From assembly GCF_021155765.1 (NCBI RefSeq), contig NC_060111.1, positions 2,599,997 to 2,663,996 of the forward strand: a stretch of DNA of 64,000 bases. The letters are read 5' to 3'. The position numbers were made by a program, and so were the translations under genes. The notes beneath the pieces were generated by a model. That model had not been told where the DNA came from. It was given only the letters and a program-made list of their open reading frames with translations, and did no database searches. Of the stretch, positions 12,595-24,428 are shown piece by piece; position 1 is the first letter of the stretch, and each line of letters opens with the position of its first letter. This DNA is from Diprion similis (lineage: Eukaryota > Arthropoda > Insecta > Hymenoptera > Diprionidae).

Positions 12595-13223
12595 GACTGT
12601 ATCAAAAAAATTGACTATTTTTTTTCTAATGGTATACTGAAAATATTGTTCAAGATGACGAAAAAGAAATACCATAAAAATTTCAGATTTTAATATTGAT
12701 ATTTAGATGTGCCTCATCGCGATTTTCTACTTTCCATAAGAATAACATGGCAAAAATGGTTCTTGCTCCTTGCGATTTTTATAACTAGATAAAGACGCGT
12801 CGTACAGAAAATTCATAAACATGTTTTTGTAAGAAATTGAACGTTTTCAAAAGTTATTTGAGGTCAAACACAAATATATGTATATATAGGCCCCTTGTTG
12901 ATGTTTGACCTCAAATAACTTTTGAAAGAATAGATTTATCGTAAAATGACAAGAGACCTTTTTTGTAGAACGTTCAATTTCCTACAAAAACATGTTTATG
13001 AATTTTCTCTACGACGCGTCGTTATCTAGTTATAAAAATCGCAAGGAGCAAGAACCATTTTTGCCATGTTATTCTTATGGAAAGTAGAAAATCGCGATGA
13101 GACACATCTAAATATCAATATTAAAATCTGAAATTTTTATGGTATTTCTTTTTCGTCATCTTGAACAATATTTTTAGTATACCATTAAAAAAAAAAAAAA
13201 TAGTCAATTTTTTTGATACAGTC
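12595..13223. mobile_element. Foldback MITE with long terminal inverted repeats, TA target duplication
   Basis: The two halves are near-perfect reverse complements. The left arm is about 12595-12875 and the right arm about 12907-13223, around a 30 bp AT-rich centre. Ends read GACTGTATCAAAAAAATTG on the left and its complement on the right, flanked by TA on both sides, which suggests Tc1/mariner-type mobilisation. The right arm has about 45 extra bases (near 12929-12973) that the left arm lacks. There is no coding capacity, so it is non-autonomous. Confidence 0.85.
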
Positions 13224-13799
13224 TAATATACATATATCGAGTGTAACTCGAGTGTAATACACGATCGCTTATAATTTTTAAGCATCGAATGTGAAACTCG
13301 AGATCGGCGTAACGACGACGCTTCTGTGAAAATTGGAGAGCCGAAGAAATCGGAAAGCCTTCGAGAGCCCTTTGGCGTTTTTTAATTGAATAACGACCGT
13401 CAGCGCCCACGTATCCGAGCGTTTACGAGGCACGTCAGGTGTCAGGTGAAGGACCGGCGGTACGGCGGCGCCCGTGATCGACGAATTGGACGGTTACTCG
13501 ATCGGCCATACCCGTTACCGTCACTGACCACCGCCAACGGGTCAACGACCGCACAGCCCTCGGTACGAGAAGTCGCATGTGGCACCCCTCGTGCCCCGGA
13601 GTCGAGAGTCTGGCGCTTAATTCGCTCGGTCACCGATCTCTGGTCCACTCGGATATCGGCGCGATCTACCCGCCTGCACCACGTCTCTGTCGATCCCTGC
13701 GATACGTAGGTATAACCCCGAGGTGATCCAGTCTTGGAGCGTATTCTAGACGGAGATCTAATAAAGGTCAACTTCGCCAAACGGTGATCAAGCGGACTG

Positions 13800-14061
13800 G
13801 AATTTTATTCATAACTTACCGCCGATCGAGAGATCGGTAAAAAATCGTTATTACTTTAGCGTGATTTTTGAACGCGGGGAAAACAGAGAAACGAAAAGTT
13901 TCGATTAACGATTATTACCGATCGAAGGTCGACCTTCGATCGGTAATAATCGGTAATCCAAAAATTTCGTTACTCTATTTTCCCCGCATTCCGAGACTAC
14001 GCTGAAGAAATAACGATTTCTTATCGACCTCTCGATCGGCGATAAGTTATGAATAAAATTC
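13800..14061. mobile_element. 262 bp near-perfect palindrome (foldback element)
   Basis: The arms are symmetric about 13930/13931: GAATTTTATTC at the left end matches GAATAAAATTC at 14051-14061, and the centre GAAGGTCGACCTTC is uninterrupted. There is essentially no loop. It encodes nothing. Probably a MITE, or a hairpin made by inverted duplication. It is unrelated in sequence to the element 580 bp to its left. Confidence 0.8.
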
Positions 14062-14083
14062 TCATTATCAGGTGTTTATTTTT

Positions 14084-14260
14084 TTTTTTTTTCTCTTTTT
14101 CTCTTCACCCCATCGGAGAGAATCGGTTGTGAAATTACCTTATAAAAGACGCAGGATTTTCGCGCAAGGAGCAAAAGGACCGAGAGTAGGATCACCCGTT
14201 AAGCGATGGTTTACCTTCGACGTGTTCGCGGACGTGGACGTGGACGTGGACGTGGATGCC
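14084..14260. repeat. Poly(T) run and (GGACGT)n hexamer repeat
   Basis: A T-rich tract at about 14079-14099. Four tandem GGACGT/GGACGT-like units lie at about 14229-14255 and translate to an Asp-Val repeat. Confidence 0.75.
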
Positions 14261-14261
14261 G

Positions 14262-15194
14262 TTTGGTTGATCAGGTAACAAGAGCATTGTGTTGTGCTCG
14301 ATGGTATCGAGTCGTTAGTAGTGTTAACTGTACATAATCAACGATCGAGCAATCGACAGCTGAAGTGTATCTTTGTGATTGAACTGGGGCACGCCTTGAC
14401 GAGCGGTATACATATACATACATAGAGACGATAGGTTGAGCTAGCCGTAAAGTTGAACGACCTCTCCATTAGTTAGTCGTCTGTGTGTGTATAAATACCT
14501 ATATTTGAGCATTATATGCTCTTTCGGCAAACGACTTTCGGCAGCTGTTGTCCGTCTTTTGTACTCGCGGTTCGATCCTCATTCCCAATTACGGAAACGA
14601 CATTAGACGCGGGTCATACAACACAACGAGATTTGTCCGACGACGCCGAGAAAATCACCGGTTAACGACCCGGCCAGACGGTCAACTTCTGGATTCCCCA
14701 TCGCAGAAGAAGAATACGGCACCGCATTACCTTCACGGCTCAGCGTCGTGCTCATGTCCCGCTCATGCACCTATTTTCTCGCGATTACAGTCTCTTCGAC
14801 CATTGCCAATCGTCCCCTTAATGCCACCGCGATCACTTTTTTGCGCCAAACAAATCGATTGACCATCGGCAACCGGGATTCGATTGTTGCCGTTGCATGG
14901 ACGGAATTTGGCGCATTTTTTTTTTTCCTTTCCTACTTTGCATCGGAAGATCCGGAGGCGGAGAGGGAGGAGGTTGTAGTTTAGCTCATCAACTCGCTTT
15001 GGGACACGGAATCGTCAGAGGCGAGGCGTGGTCAACGGGCTCGTTGTACGTACCTACAAACCGCTGCACCTTGGATCTGGACACTCAGATCTGGGACGAA
15101 TTAAACGTTTACACCCATCGATGTACTTGTCGAACCGACGAACAATCCGCCAATAATTTCACCCAGAGATATTCGGTATTCATACGTCTCAGTA
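14262..15194. other. Intergenic DNA, no gene seen
   Basis: Open frames of 78-115 codons overlap in several frames without conserved motifs. A TATA-like GTATAAATA at about 14489 has no recognisable exon downstream. Confidence 0.5.
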
Positions 15195-15455
15195 GCAAGG
15201 AAGGTATCCTAAGTCGATATCTTCGATTTGATTTTTTTTTGTAGTATGTTACAATATTTTATAGTTTTTTTTTTTTTTTTTCATTTCTCGTTATGAGAAA
15301 ACTTTTCCAATTGAATTGATACTGCCAAATCGCTCATTGACATGCTTTACTTTGGAGGGTGGTTTCATCCCCTTAAAATGCTTAAATGGCAGACAAAAAC
15401 ATATACCATATCACAAAAGAAATCAAATCGGAGAGATCGATTTTCAATACCTTGC
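15195..15455. mobile_element. MITE family A, copy 1 (truncated left arm)
   Basis: Ends GCAAGGAAGGTATC and AATACCTTGC are inverted. The internal blocks (T-rich tract; a segment with CTGCCATTT in the reverse reading; CACCCTCCAAAGTA) match the element at 41315-41738. The left arm is shorter than in that copy, consistent with an internal deletion. Confidence 0.75.
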
Positions 15456-16345
15456 TTTTAAGTGAAGTAATACGCGCATTCTGATCGGAGGATCGTCGTG
15501 CTGGGTCGACGAACTCGCTCGTTTATTATTGACGTAAAATTGCATACCTATATAACTACAACAATACGTTGTACAAATATATTTAACAACGGTGATGCGG
15601 TAGCAATTACGCAATGCGGAATGACCGTTGACGCGTGTATTTTACTTCTGCATTATCGTATTACTCTTGCGGTCATCTCGTTCACCTTGCCTTTTATTAT
15701 GCATATCCGCTTTTCACCTGTCCATGCCTCGCGTTAAAACACCCGGAAATGTCTCCGATTGTGGAATTTTTTACCTGCGGGAGGAAGGACCCCTTGAACT
15801 TTTGGACAAGGCCCCATTTTCACCGATCGTTCTTAGGACCGGCCCACGCGGTTAAACTTGTGAGTTGAGACCCATAAACCGGCACCGTTCGCATTTGGTT
15901 TCCCTAACGGAATTTGGTTACAAACGGGCTTCCTATTCGACTCGGGTTTCGTCTGCTGTACGTACGCTGCACTAGACTGCACGATTCTATTACACTTTAG
16001 TTTTTTTTTTCAAGTGTTGGTATAACAATGTGATATATGTATATAACATTAAGTTTTGCCAAGAGTTGGGGAAATTTTTACTCGTATCATCAGTTATATG
16101 ATCAGGGATCACGCCATCAACGTTGCGACTTATATCCGCCTGCGTCTGAGGACTCGAGTCGTCACTCCGTGCGAAACAAAAAGACCGTCGTCGGACGGAA
16201 GACGACGAGAGAAATGACCCCTGGATTTACGCTTTCGTTCTAGCTGCGCAAATATTTACACGGTACGGGGTGAGGGGACGACGAATTACTTATTCCTAGC
16301 TCTGCGTCTACGTCGTTTATATATATACGTACGTTACCCCCTTAC
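15456..16345. other. Intergenic DNA, no gene seen
   Basis: Ordinary non-repetitive spacer. Open frames at 15.5-15.87 kb overlap one another in different frames and have no recognisable product. Confidence 0.5.
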
Positions 16346-16489
16346 GGTGTCCAGTAAAAAAATTTCTAACAAATTCAAGGACATTAATAATAGAACATTT
16401 TATACGACACAAGAAACATTCATTGATACTTTCCAAAAACTTTGAAGGAGAAGCGAAATTCAAGGACATTTCCAGGACCACTGGACACC
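16346..16489. mobile_element. Small inverted-repeat element, GGTGTCCAGT termini
   Basis: A 144 bp unit bounded by GGTGTCCAGT (16346-16355) and ACTGGACACC (16480-16489). A subterminal AAATTCAAGGACATT block occurs in direct orientation near both ends. No open frame and no clear target duplication. Confidence 0.6.
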
Positions 16490-16733
16490 ATGAGTCGTCG
16501 TACGTTTCTCTCTTACAATTAGAGGCAAAGACCTCGGTGCGTTGGTAGCGCGGCTTACGTCGATAGTGAGAGTGAGAGTGCGAGTGCGAGAATTCCTGGG
16601 AGGGCTGTGACCGTTGACAGCAAGTACACTCATCGGCGGTGACTTTGGTTCGAGAGGAAAAGTTAACCGATCTCCAACGTTGCTCGTTTCGATATTATTG
16701 GCTAGGTATACAGATGTGCACGTGCGTAATTAT

Positions 16734-16767
<34 letters not shown>

Positions 16768-18503
16768 TTCGGGATGACGCATGACGCAACGCGGTCCTTC
16801 GGACGCTCTTTAGACTTGGATAAAATCAGAGCACCCTTGACATTTTCACGGTCACGTTGTTTACTGCATCGCGACAAATTCTTCCGTGTCAAAGACTTCG
16901 CGATTCCCTCTCATTCTCATTTCTTTTTTATTCATGTTTTCTTTTCTTTTATCTTGTCTCTCCATTCCTCAAACTTATTCTACTCTGTTTTATCCTCGTA
17001 TGTAGGTATGGTATATTTCATCGTCTCTCATTATGCGTCGTAGCATCCGGTCTTCGACCGTATACCCCGATCGAGGACGAGGAAAACCCGAGACTCGAAT
17101 CTGTATGTCTGGGTAAATATTCACTCTTACTTATACCAATGAAGCAGCGTGCTTTATATCATGCATGTATTCCGTCGAGGGAAGTTTCTCATCTTCGTTT
17201 CAATGCAGGATCAAGTTATGCTATCTCACCATCTTCCTCCAACGATATTACGCATCGCGTAACTCCCTGTTACTGAATTGACTGGACCACATATTATTTT
17301 CTCTTCCAGAGTCTTCTCGGTTACGGTCTCATACTTATACCTACGTTGCACCTATATCCACCTTCTACCTACTCTACCGATATACCTACTCATAAGGAAT
17401 GCGAGCGGTTGATCGATACTGCGAATCCGTTTAGTCCTTCGTCGAATTCCTTCGCGAGAGGAGCAGATCTTCTTCCAAACCAGAACAGATCTGACCAGAT
17501 CATGGTGACTTGCGAAATGATCCTCCGTCGTTATTCTTTAGTGCGATTTAATGCACCAGCTGAACCTCTTCTTTCGACTCATCATCGATCATCTGCATAT
17601 ACTTATACCGATCATGTAAACCGGTGAACTTGAGTTCTTCTCATTGCCAGCTTCCAGAGGTACCTGTAGCTGCGCTTTTCGCGCGTTCCCATGTTCAGTT
17701 CGTACCTTCGAGTCTCCTTCGCTTGTCCGGGTTATTAATAAACCGATCTATTCCCCTCTTTCTCTCTCTTTCTCTCTCTTTCTCTCTCTATCCTTAACTC
17801 TCTTCTCGGTCGTGTGACGGATGCGTAGGAGTTTCGGGTTACCGCGTGTCGCATGCCGCTGGTATGCACACCTGAAATTCGAACGATTCCATCGTCGAGC
17901 TCTGTAGCTCTGTTGCTCGGGTAAACACCGTTGGACAAGGTCACGTCTGTCTTCGTGAACAACGTTGCTACGGGGCTGAAAAGTCGACTTGGTTTCAATC
18001 CGAGCTGCTTTTGGTCCGAGGAAGAGGCAGTGTAGCAACAAGACGTCGGTTCGTGCACTTGAATCCCAAATTTTCATACGTTTTTCATTTACTCTCATAA
18101 AATTTCAGCATCATTTTATCTGCGGCGCGCGATGCGTACGTGCGCTTTTACTCCGACCCTCAAACACATGGACGTTTATAACGTAGCACGTATAGTATAT
18201 ACCTAAAACGACGTTGAGTTGCGCATGGAATCTCCAACTTGCAAGGTGACACTTGGGAGCATGAATATTCTCAAGGACTGCGCTGCAGCAGCGAGGATCG
18301 GTACAATTCGTAACCGTGATCGCTATCTGATCCTCTTCGACGCTTGGATTCTAGACGTCTTCAAGTCAGGCGTCAAACTTTGACTCTCGACGAACGACTT
18401 ATGAGTTGGAACGAAGTTTCAGCAAATACATCTTCTTTCCTCGTTCAGCTCACTGAAGATCCAACTTGAGGGGGTGCGCTGATCGGTTTCGACGTTAAAG
18501 TCT
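16490..18503. other. Intergenic DNA with simple repeats
   Basis: A GT microsatellite at about 16736-16765 and a TCTTTCTC-type pyrimidine tract at about 17757-17790. Open frames at 16.6-17.6 kb are composition artefacts as far as I can tell. Confidence 0.5.
16736..16765. repeat. (GT)n microsatellite
   Basis: About 14 GT units. It reads as a cysteine-valine or threonine-histidine run in translation. Confidence 0.95.
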
Positions 18504-18648
18504 ATACATATCTCGAAATATCGAAATCCACGTATCTCAAACGTGACTTGCCATTTCGATATTTTTGTATAAAATAAAAGTTCATTTCGGTGTCGAGCCT
18601 TGTTTCACGTATCAGATACGTGGACTTCGACATTTGGAGATATGTAAC
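18504..18648. mobile_element. Imperfect foldback repeat
   Basis: Left-arm blocks ATACATATCTC and TCCACGTATCT recur inverted on the right as AGATACGTGGA and GAGATATGT, around a loop of about 50 bp. It abuts the next inverted-repeat element and may be part of one composite insertion. Confidence 0.6.
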
Positions 18649-18649
18649 A

Positions 18650-18812
18650 CATGGTGTAAGGAAACAAGGTGTGTTCTTGTGCATCCACCGTCGCTTCATG
18701 ACGTCATTTATGTTCAACTATATTTGGCGTGATGTCATGCGGGGGCTATCACGTGACTGTGTTACTGCGCGTCTCTCCGTTTAGAGCACGCACCTCGTTT
18801 CCTTACACCATG
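18650..18812. mobile_element. MITE family B, copy 1 (CATGGTGTAAGG termini)
   Basis: CATGGTGTAAGGAAACAAGG on the left is mirrored by CGTTTCCTTACACCATG on the right, giving a 163 bp unit. The right half, read in reverse, matches 19313-19378 closely, including the CAGTCACGTGAT block, so this is a small family. Confidence 0.7.
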
Positions 18813-19307
18813 GATATACATATCCGTTAACCTCAAAATCGACCAAGTCACCCCCTTAAGGTTATCTGCAGCATTGACGATCCCGGGTCTGGAATTCAAC
18901 CGAATCGAAAACAGATCGATCAGAAACGAATCCTGAACGTTGCAGGATTTCTGTCAACAGCAATTTCCGAGAAGAAGACTCAAGCACAGCAGGCTACCAC
19001 CGGGGAACCGGACTCCCTCAAGCTCATGAATGGGACGTTCTTCGCCCGTGAATCACGCCTGCTTCTTTCCTCGGCCCCGAGGACGTTTCCAAGAAGCATT
19101 ATGCGTCGTGCATTTACCGGGATCGTCCGAAGGGCGTCAGCCGAAGAAGGGGGGCTGCTGCTCCAGGCTGTGTCGAAGTCGACGTCACTCTCGACCCTGG
19201 CCTTGGCCGAGGACACGTCACTGCACGTACTACGCCCGAAGCCCTTCCACTTGCTGCGCTGTTATTGTCACGGGACGGGATATAAGATCAAACAAGGGGG
19301 GTGAGTC

Positions 19308-19643
19308 CGTGGTGCAAGGTAACAAGGTGTGCGTCGTAGCAGAGATGCGCAGTAGCAAAGTCACGTGATCCCCGCGTGACTTAACGACGAAGAAAATACG
19401 TTCCTGTGTCGTAAAAACGTTAAAACGTACAACATAACCTCTGTAACCAATTATTTAACATTTTAATATTACTCTCAGATCAAACCAGATTCGGTGCAAT
19501 GGGACGACGTAAGATTGAATGGCTGCTTTTATAACTTTTAAAAATAGTTATCAAAATTACGTCATCTCGAGGGCAAGTTTTCATTCCCCCCTCCAAAGCC
19601 GCAGTGATGCGCCAGAACATAACCTTTTTTCATTACACCATGG
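19308..19643. mobile_element. MITE family B, copy 2 (diverged)
   Basis: Starts with a GTGGTGCAAGG end and ends with CATTACACCATGG. The first 70 bp align with the reverse of the right arm of copy 1 (AAGGTGTGCG, ATGCGCAGTA, AAGTCACGTGAT). The interior is AT-rich and non-coding. Confidence 0.55.
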
Positions 19644-21070
19644 GTGGAGCAGGTGAAACTGCGACGTTTTTCGTCACCCGCGATTCTCCCAGGGTTTACC
19701 TTTTTTTTTTTTTTTCTCTCACTATTGCAAGGGCGACTGACGTCACGCACTGTAAGCTATAAATTGTTAAGATCTTCGAAATATCTTCCAGAACATTCGC
19801 AACAACGCAATTCCGACGCTGCAGGGATGATTTTTTTCATCACACAGTAGTAAAGGATCAACTGCTGACTCATCGCTTTGGGTCTTCTTTTTCTGGTATT
19901 CCTTTACACCTTAGTTATCGACCTAACGTGTGCCAATTACACGTTCGGAGATCAGCTCGCGGCGATCTGGAGCTTCGCGATTCGTGCAACTCTTATCCTG
20001 AATATGACAAAAATTCTTTTTACCTCTCATTTGCATTTCTCCCTCTCTATACTTGCTTCGGTTTTGTGTGCTGTCGTTGTTTTTCTCGTGACTGTCCTGT
20101 TTATTTTTTGTGTACACACACACACACACCAGCAGATATCTCGTTTGTGCACAAATATTACAACAGGTTTTTCGTATAATTGATAAATCTATGTTTATTT
20201 ATTTGCATTGTACACGTTGTCGGTATAATAATCACCAATTGCTTAATATATCGACGTATATTAGACGCGAGTATGTAGGAGCCGAACCGTGAGCGACGCT
20301 GCGATAATAACTTAGGATCGTTAAGGATTCAAAAATACGTCTATTGGATTGTCGAAATTTCGTCGATTAACATAAGGAAAAAAAAAAAAAAAAAAAAAAA
20401 CAAATCGAGCCACATATAATAAATATATATTCAAATCAAACCCAGTTCAACTGTAACATATAATACGAATATCAACCCTGAACAATCTATCTCGAAATGT
20501 TCCTGTTGCAAGTGCAATAAGTACTTATTAATAATATTATATACGAAATTTCGAATTTACAGAAAATCTTTTTCGATCCGTATCTACATGTAAATTCTAC
20601 AAGGTTCAACGAAACGATTTTTCTCTCGGTCTATGTTATTTATAATACAGTTTTGAAAATATTTGCTCGGGTCGATCCTCTCATATAAGTATACCCAAGA
20701 ACTCTGATAATTATATATTTATAGTTTATAGTTGTATATGTCACGTGCGCTATCCAAGATATAAGACCAAATACATTGACCAGTGCAGCAAGCAGTCACG
20801 AATTGCATTTCAAATAAATGCATAATTTCGGAAAATCGCGATTAGAAAAAACACCATCAATCGCAGAAAAAGAGTACAACACAAGTACAAAGAAAAAAAA
20901 AATCACTTTGCTCCAGGAAAACTGCAAGACAATATCATTAAAATCACGTCCATTACCATGAGTTGATGTTTCTCGATTATAAAACTATATATATAGTATA
21001 ACCTATGTACCACTGTAGGTATAGGTATAACTCCTCGAAGTGGCGTATAATTCGCGAAAGTTTCACGCAG

Positions 21071-21164
21071 ACCGCCGCCGCCGCCGCCGCCGCCGCTGTG
21101 CGAACAGAGAAATTTCAGCATGGAAGCCTCCCCCCCTCCCCCCCCCCCCCTGCCGCCGCCGCCG
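21071..21164. repeat. (CCG)n and poly(C) tracts
   Basis: About nine CCG units at 21071-21096, then thirteen C residues at 21138-21150 and a further CCG run. Confidence 0.9.
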
Positions 21165-21569
21165 TATAAAAATGTCTAAACGAAAAATGACTCGATCATG
21201 CCGATCGATGATCGTTGCGCAACTCCAGAGCAGCAACAACCTGCTTGAGTATATGTATTATACTATATATATATATATATAGTAACAAGTGTGCAAAGTG
21301 CGTAAATGTGCGTCTTGATGTATTAAATTTTATGTATCTGGGTATTTGGGCAGTCTCTGTTTGGTAACCTTGGGCCCGATTGTGGTGACCACTGGCACCG
21401 ATCATCCCGATATTCGGTTCATTGCTATGCCGGCGATTATCGCTTCGGCTCGTGTCGTCGGCTGCCATGCGTTTGCAGACTCGGCCGCGCCTTTGCGCAA
21501 TTACACGCTTTTCGACAACGCGACCAGTTTTGCTAGCGCAAACACAGCCGCGGTTTTCATCCGCGCTAG

Positions 21570-21640
21570 CCCCCCCCCCCCCCCCCCCCCCGAAAAAAGA
21601 CAGAGAGGGGGAGAGAGAGTGAGAGAGAGAGAGCGAGAGC
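21570..21640. repeat. 22-base poly(C) run and GA-rich tract
   Basis: Uninterrupted C at 21570-21591, followed by an AGAGAG-type purine tract to about 21640. Confidence 0.9.
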
Positions 21641-23779
21641 TTTCCAATTTTCGTTCGGGCAGGCGTCGCGACGCAGACGGAGACCCGAGACCATGTCTGC
21701 AGGAAAAAAAGAGCAGAAAACGAGCTGCGACTGTCGAGTACCGCCTAATAAGGTCTGCCTGCCACTGCCACGCAGCTCGGGAATGATCAGAAGTCTCCCC
21801 GAAGGATGTGGCGGAAAAATTATCGCCGAAAATAACCAGCAAACCAGATATTCTCGTAGCCGATGGTCTTGGAGCTGTGGGTCGTGTTTTGTCGATCAAC
21901 GATCTCGATCGATGATGTTTGGCGATTTTTCATCACCGAATTGCCAAATTCCGGAAGGATGTGTGAGACGTCCTGTGCATGGAGAGTCCGCGGGTCTTTG
22001 CGCAAGACGATGGCACATGCACGAATGTCTCGAACGATTCTTTGGACGTTTGCTAAAAATCGAGGATCATCCGAGAGCTGGAATCTGTGTTTCGGTGTTT
22101 CCAAGTCAAGGTTTGCAGACGCAGGTTCTCCGAATCCAAACTCCGAGGCTCGATCGGCGATATAATGCTAATGCCGTACTGAGAATCGGGGGTCTTATCT
22201 TCTGGTGGAAAATACACAGCGTTTATATACATTTTCGACTACGTGGATAACGTATGGCGTCTGTCGTCTGTACGGTGGTGAATGAGAAACGATCCGTCGA
22301 ACAAATCGGTTCTGTTACCGCGGAGGAAAATACCGTGATGTGGGCAGAGTAAACAGATGAACAGAGAAACACGAAACTTTGCCGGCTGACGTCACTCCCT
22401 AAACATCTGATTTGTTATTTTCATCGTTTTCTATACTCTTGGCAAATACTTTTCGAAATTTCATCTTGTTTGTTCATATATTTATGTTTATCGTATGGAA
22501 ACACATATTAGTTATCAAACTTTTAAATATCTTCAAATTCTATACAAATTACCGGAATATCTAATCAAGGCTCTACATTCTACGTGCAAATTTCAAAATT
22601 ACCAATAAACGAAAAATTGTTTTATCAAACCATCGACAAGCCATGGTGAGAAATCGTATTTTAAACCGTCATTCGACTTACCATAACCTCACACACGTTG
22701 CATTCCAGAATTTCCATTCACTCGGTCATCGTGCTCGATAAGAATTTCTCTCGGACATTTAAGTGAATCGAAAATCTCCGTTTCCAACCTAACCTGCGAC
22801 TGATGATCGATCATTAGCTCAAATATACGCGAATTTCAATACATTCTAACAAACGAGTTAAAAGACCACAGACGGTAAAAAAAACTTATTAATAATTATT
22901 ATGTATACTAGAGTGGTTATTTATTTTTTTTTTTCTCACAATATTTGTCACAAATTTTTCGATTGAAAACTTAAAAAACAAAAATTTAAAAAACGTACCA
23001 CCCTAATGTATACCGACAACCGTTGAAGATGCTTTGTATTCCGTCCAGTCGATCGATCGTTGCAAATTCCGTCTTGATCGCGCTTGTGTAGGTATCTCGC
23101 ATTTGGGGATCTGGTATACAACACACATAATTCAGTGAGTCATTCTCTGTCAGACGGTAGAACGATTTCGATAAAGTCTCAACGCTTGTATGCGTCGCGT
23201 GTCGACGCCGTTCGTTTCCACACCTATTATAATTCTGCAACGAAATTTGTAACCACGGTGGTCGCGATTTTTTGGCCTATACGTAACAATTCTAACGCTA
23301 ATACCACCCGGTTCTTCCTCAAACCCTCACTTTCTCATCCCCTTTTTTACCCCCGTAGTCCTGCTGCCACCAACCCGGATCGGGCTGTCCTGCTCGACCC
23401 AGTCCACCCCGTAGTTGCTCCTCGAAACCGAATTCCTGCCCCCCGAATTCCCCGAGGAAAATCTGCATCGTTCCCCCGATTAACCAGAAGCCACACTACA
23501 TACCCTGCTGCGTAAAAGTCGACGGTTTTCCCTGCAAAGCTCATCAACATCCGCATTACACGATAAGATTCAGTGACGCCGATATAGCCATGCAGTATTA
23601 ACGAAAGACTCGTAATTTACTGGCGGAGTGAAGAAACTAATCAATCAATTATCGAGCAAAACGACGCTATGTGGATGGAGGAGGCTTTACGGATTCTCCA
23701 TTTACTCTTAAGAATCCTTACGATTGTTTACGGCAAAGGATTCCTTTTTACATTCAGTCTTATTTAATTGTGATATAAT

Positions 23780-24428
23780 AATTTTTCTTTGGAAAATGTT
23801 CGGGGGTGTCCCATGACTGTGAATTCAAGTTTGCCCGAGGGGGGAGGGGGATTGTTGAGCTTCAACCACCATCTTGGAAAACACGTTTTGTAAAATATCT
23901 CCTGAATCATGAATCGTACGATAAATCCGATGAGAACCTTTCTCGTAGGTAATAAAATTCTTTAAAACTTTTATGGAGAAATTTTTCCTGTATAGTGAAT
24001 AGATTTTTATACACAACGCGGCAAATTTCTCCCGAAATTGTTATTGACAAACATATAATTAACGGTTAATGAAACTGTAAAAATCGCAATAACGAAATCT
24101 GTAGAACTTAAAATTTCCAATAAATTATATTTCAAGGTTTTTTCCATAAAATTTTTTTTTTTTTTTTTTAATCTAAAAATGACAAAGGTTCGGTGCGTTA
24201 TAAATGAAAGCTTGAACATTATACAGAAATAAGTTTGCAATAAATGTTGTAGAAAATTTTATTATCTACGAAAAGGGCCCCTAATGTTTTTGTCGTACGA
24301 TCCACGGTTCAGAAGATATTAAATAAAACGTGTTTTCCAAGATGGTGGCTGAAGGTCAAGCCCCCCGTCACCCAAATTTGAATTTACATCCATGGGACAC
24401 CCCCCTAGATTTTCCACCAAGAAAATGA
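23780..24428. mobile_element. Foldback MITE of about 650 bp (GGGGGTGTCCCATG termini)
   Basis: GGGGGTGTCCCATG at about 23802 is mirrored by CATGGGACACCCCC at about 24391. The subterminal blocks ACCATCTTGGAAAACACGTT and TCGTACGAT, and the AATAAAATT block, recur inverted in order on the right side. Arms extend about 170 bp around an AT-rich interior. No transposase frame. Confidence 0.8.

Larger units (their letters stand above)
19644..23779. other. Intergenic DNA, no convincing gene
   Basis: Contains poly(T), poly(A) (20379-20401), AC and AT runs, a (CCG)n tract and two poly(C) runs. The open frames at 21.35-22.25 kb (up to 185 aa) run through the poly(C) and GA-rich repeats and look spurious. 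A weak 105 bp inverted repeat with AGAGTGGT and ACCACCCT ends sits at about 22906-23011. Confidence 0.5.
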
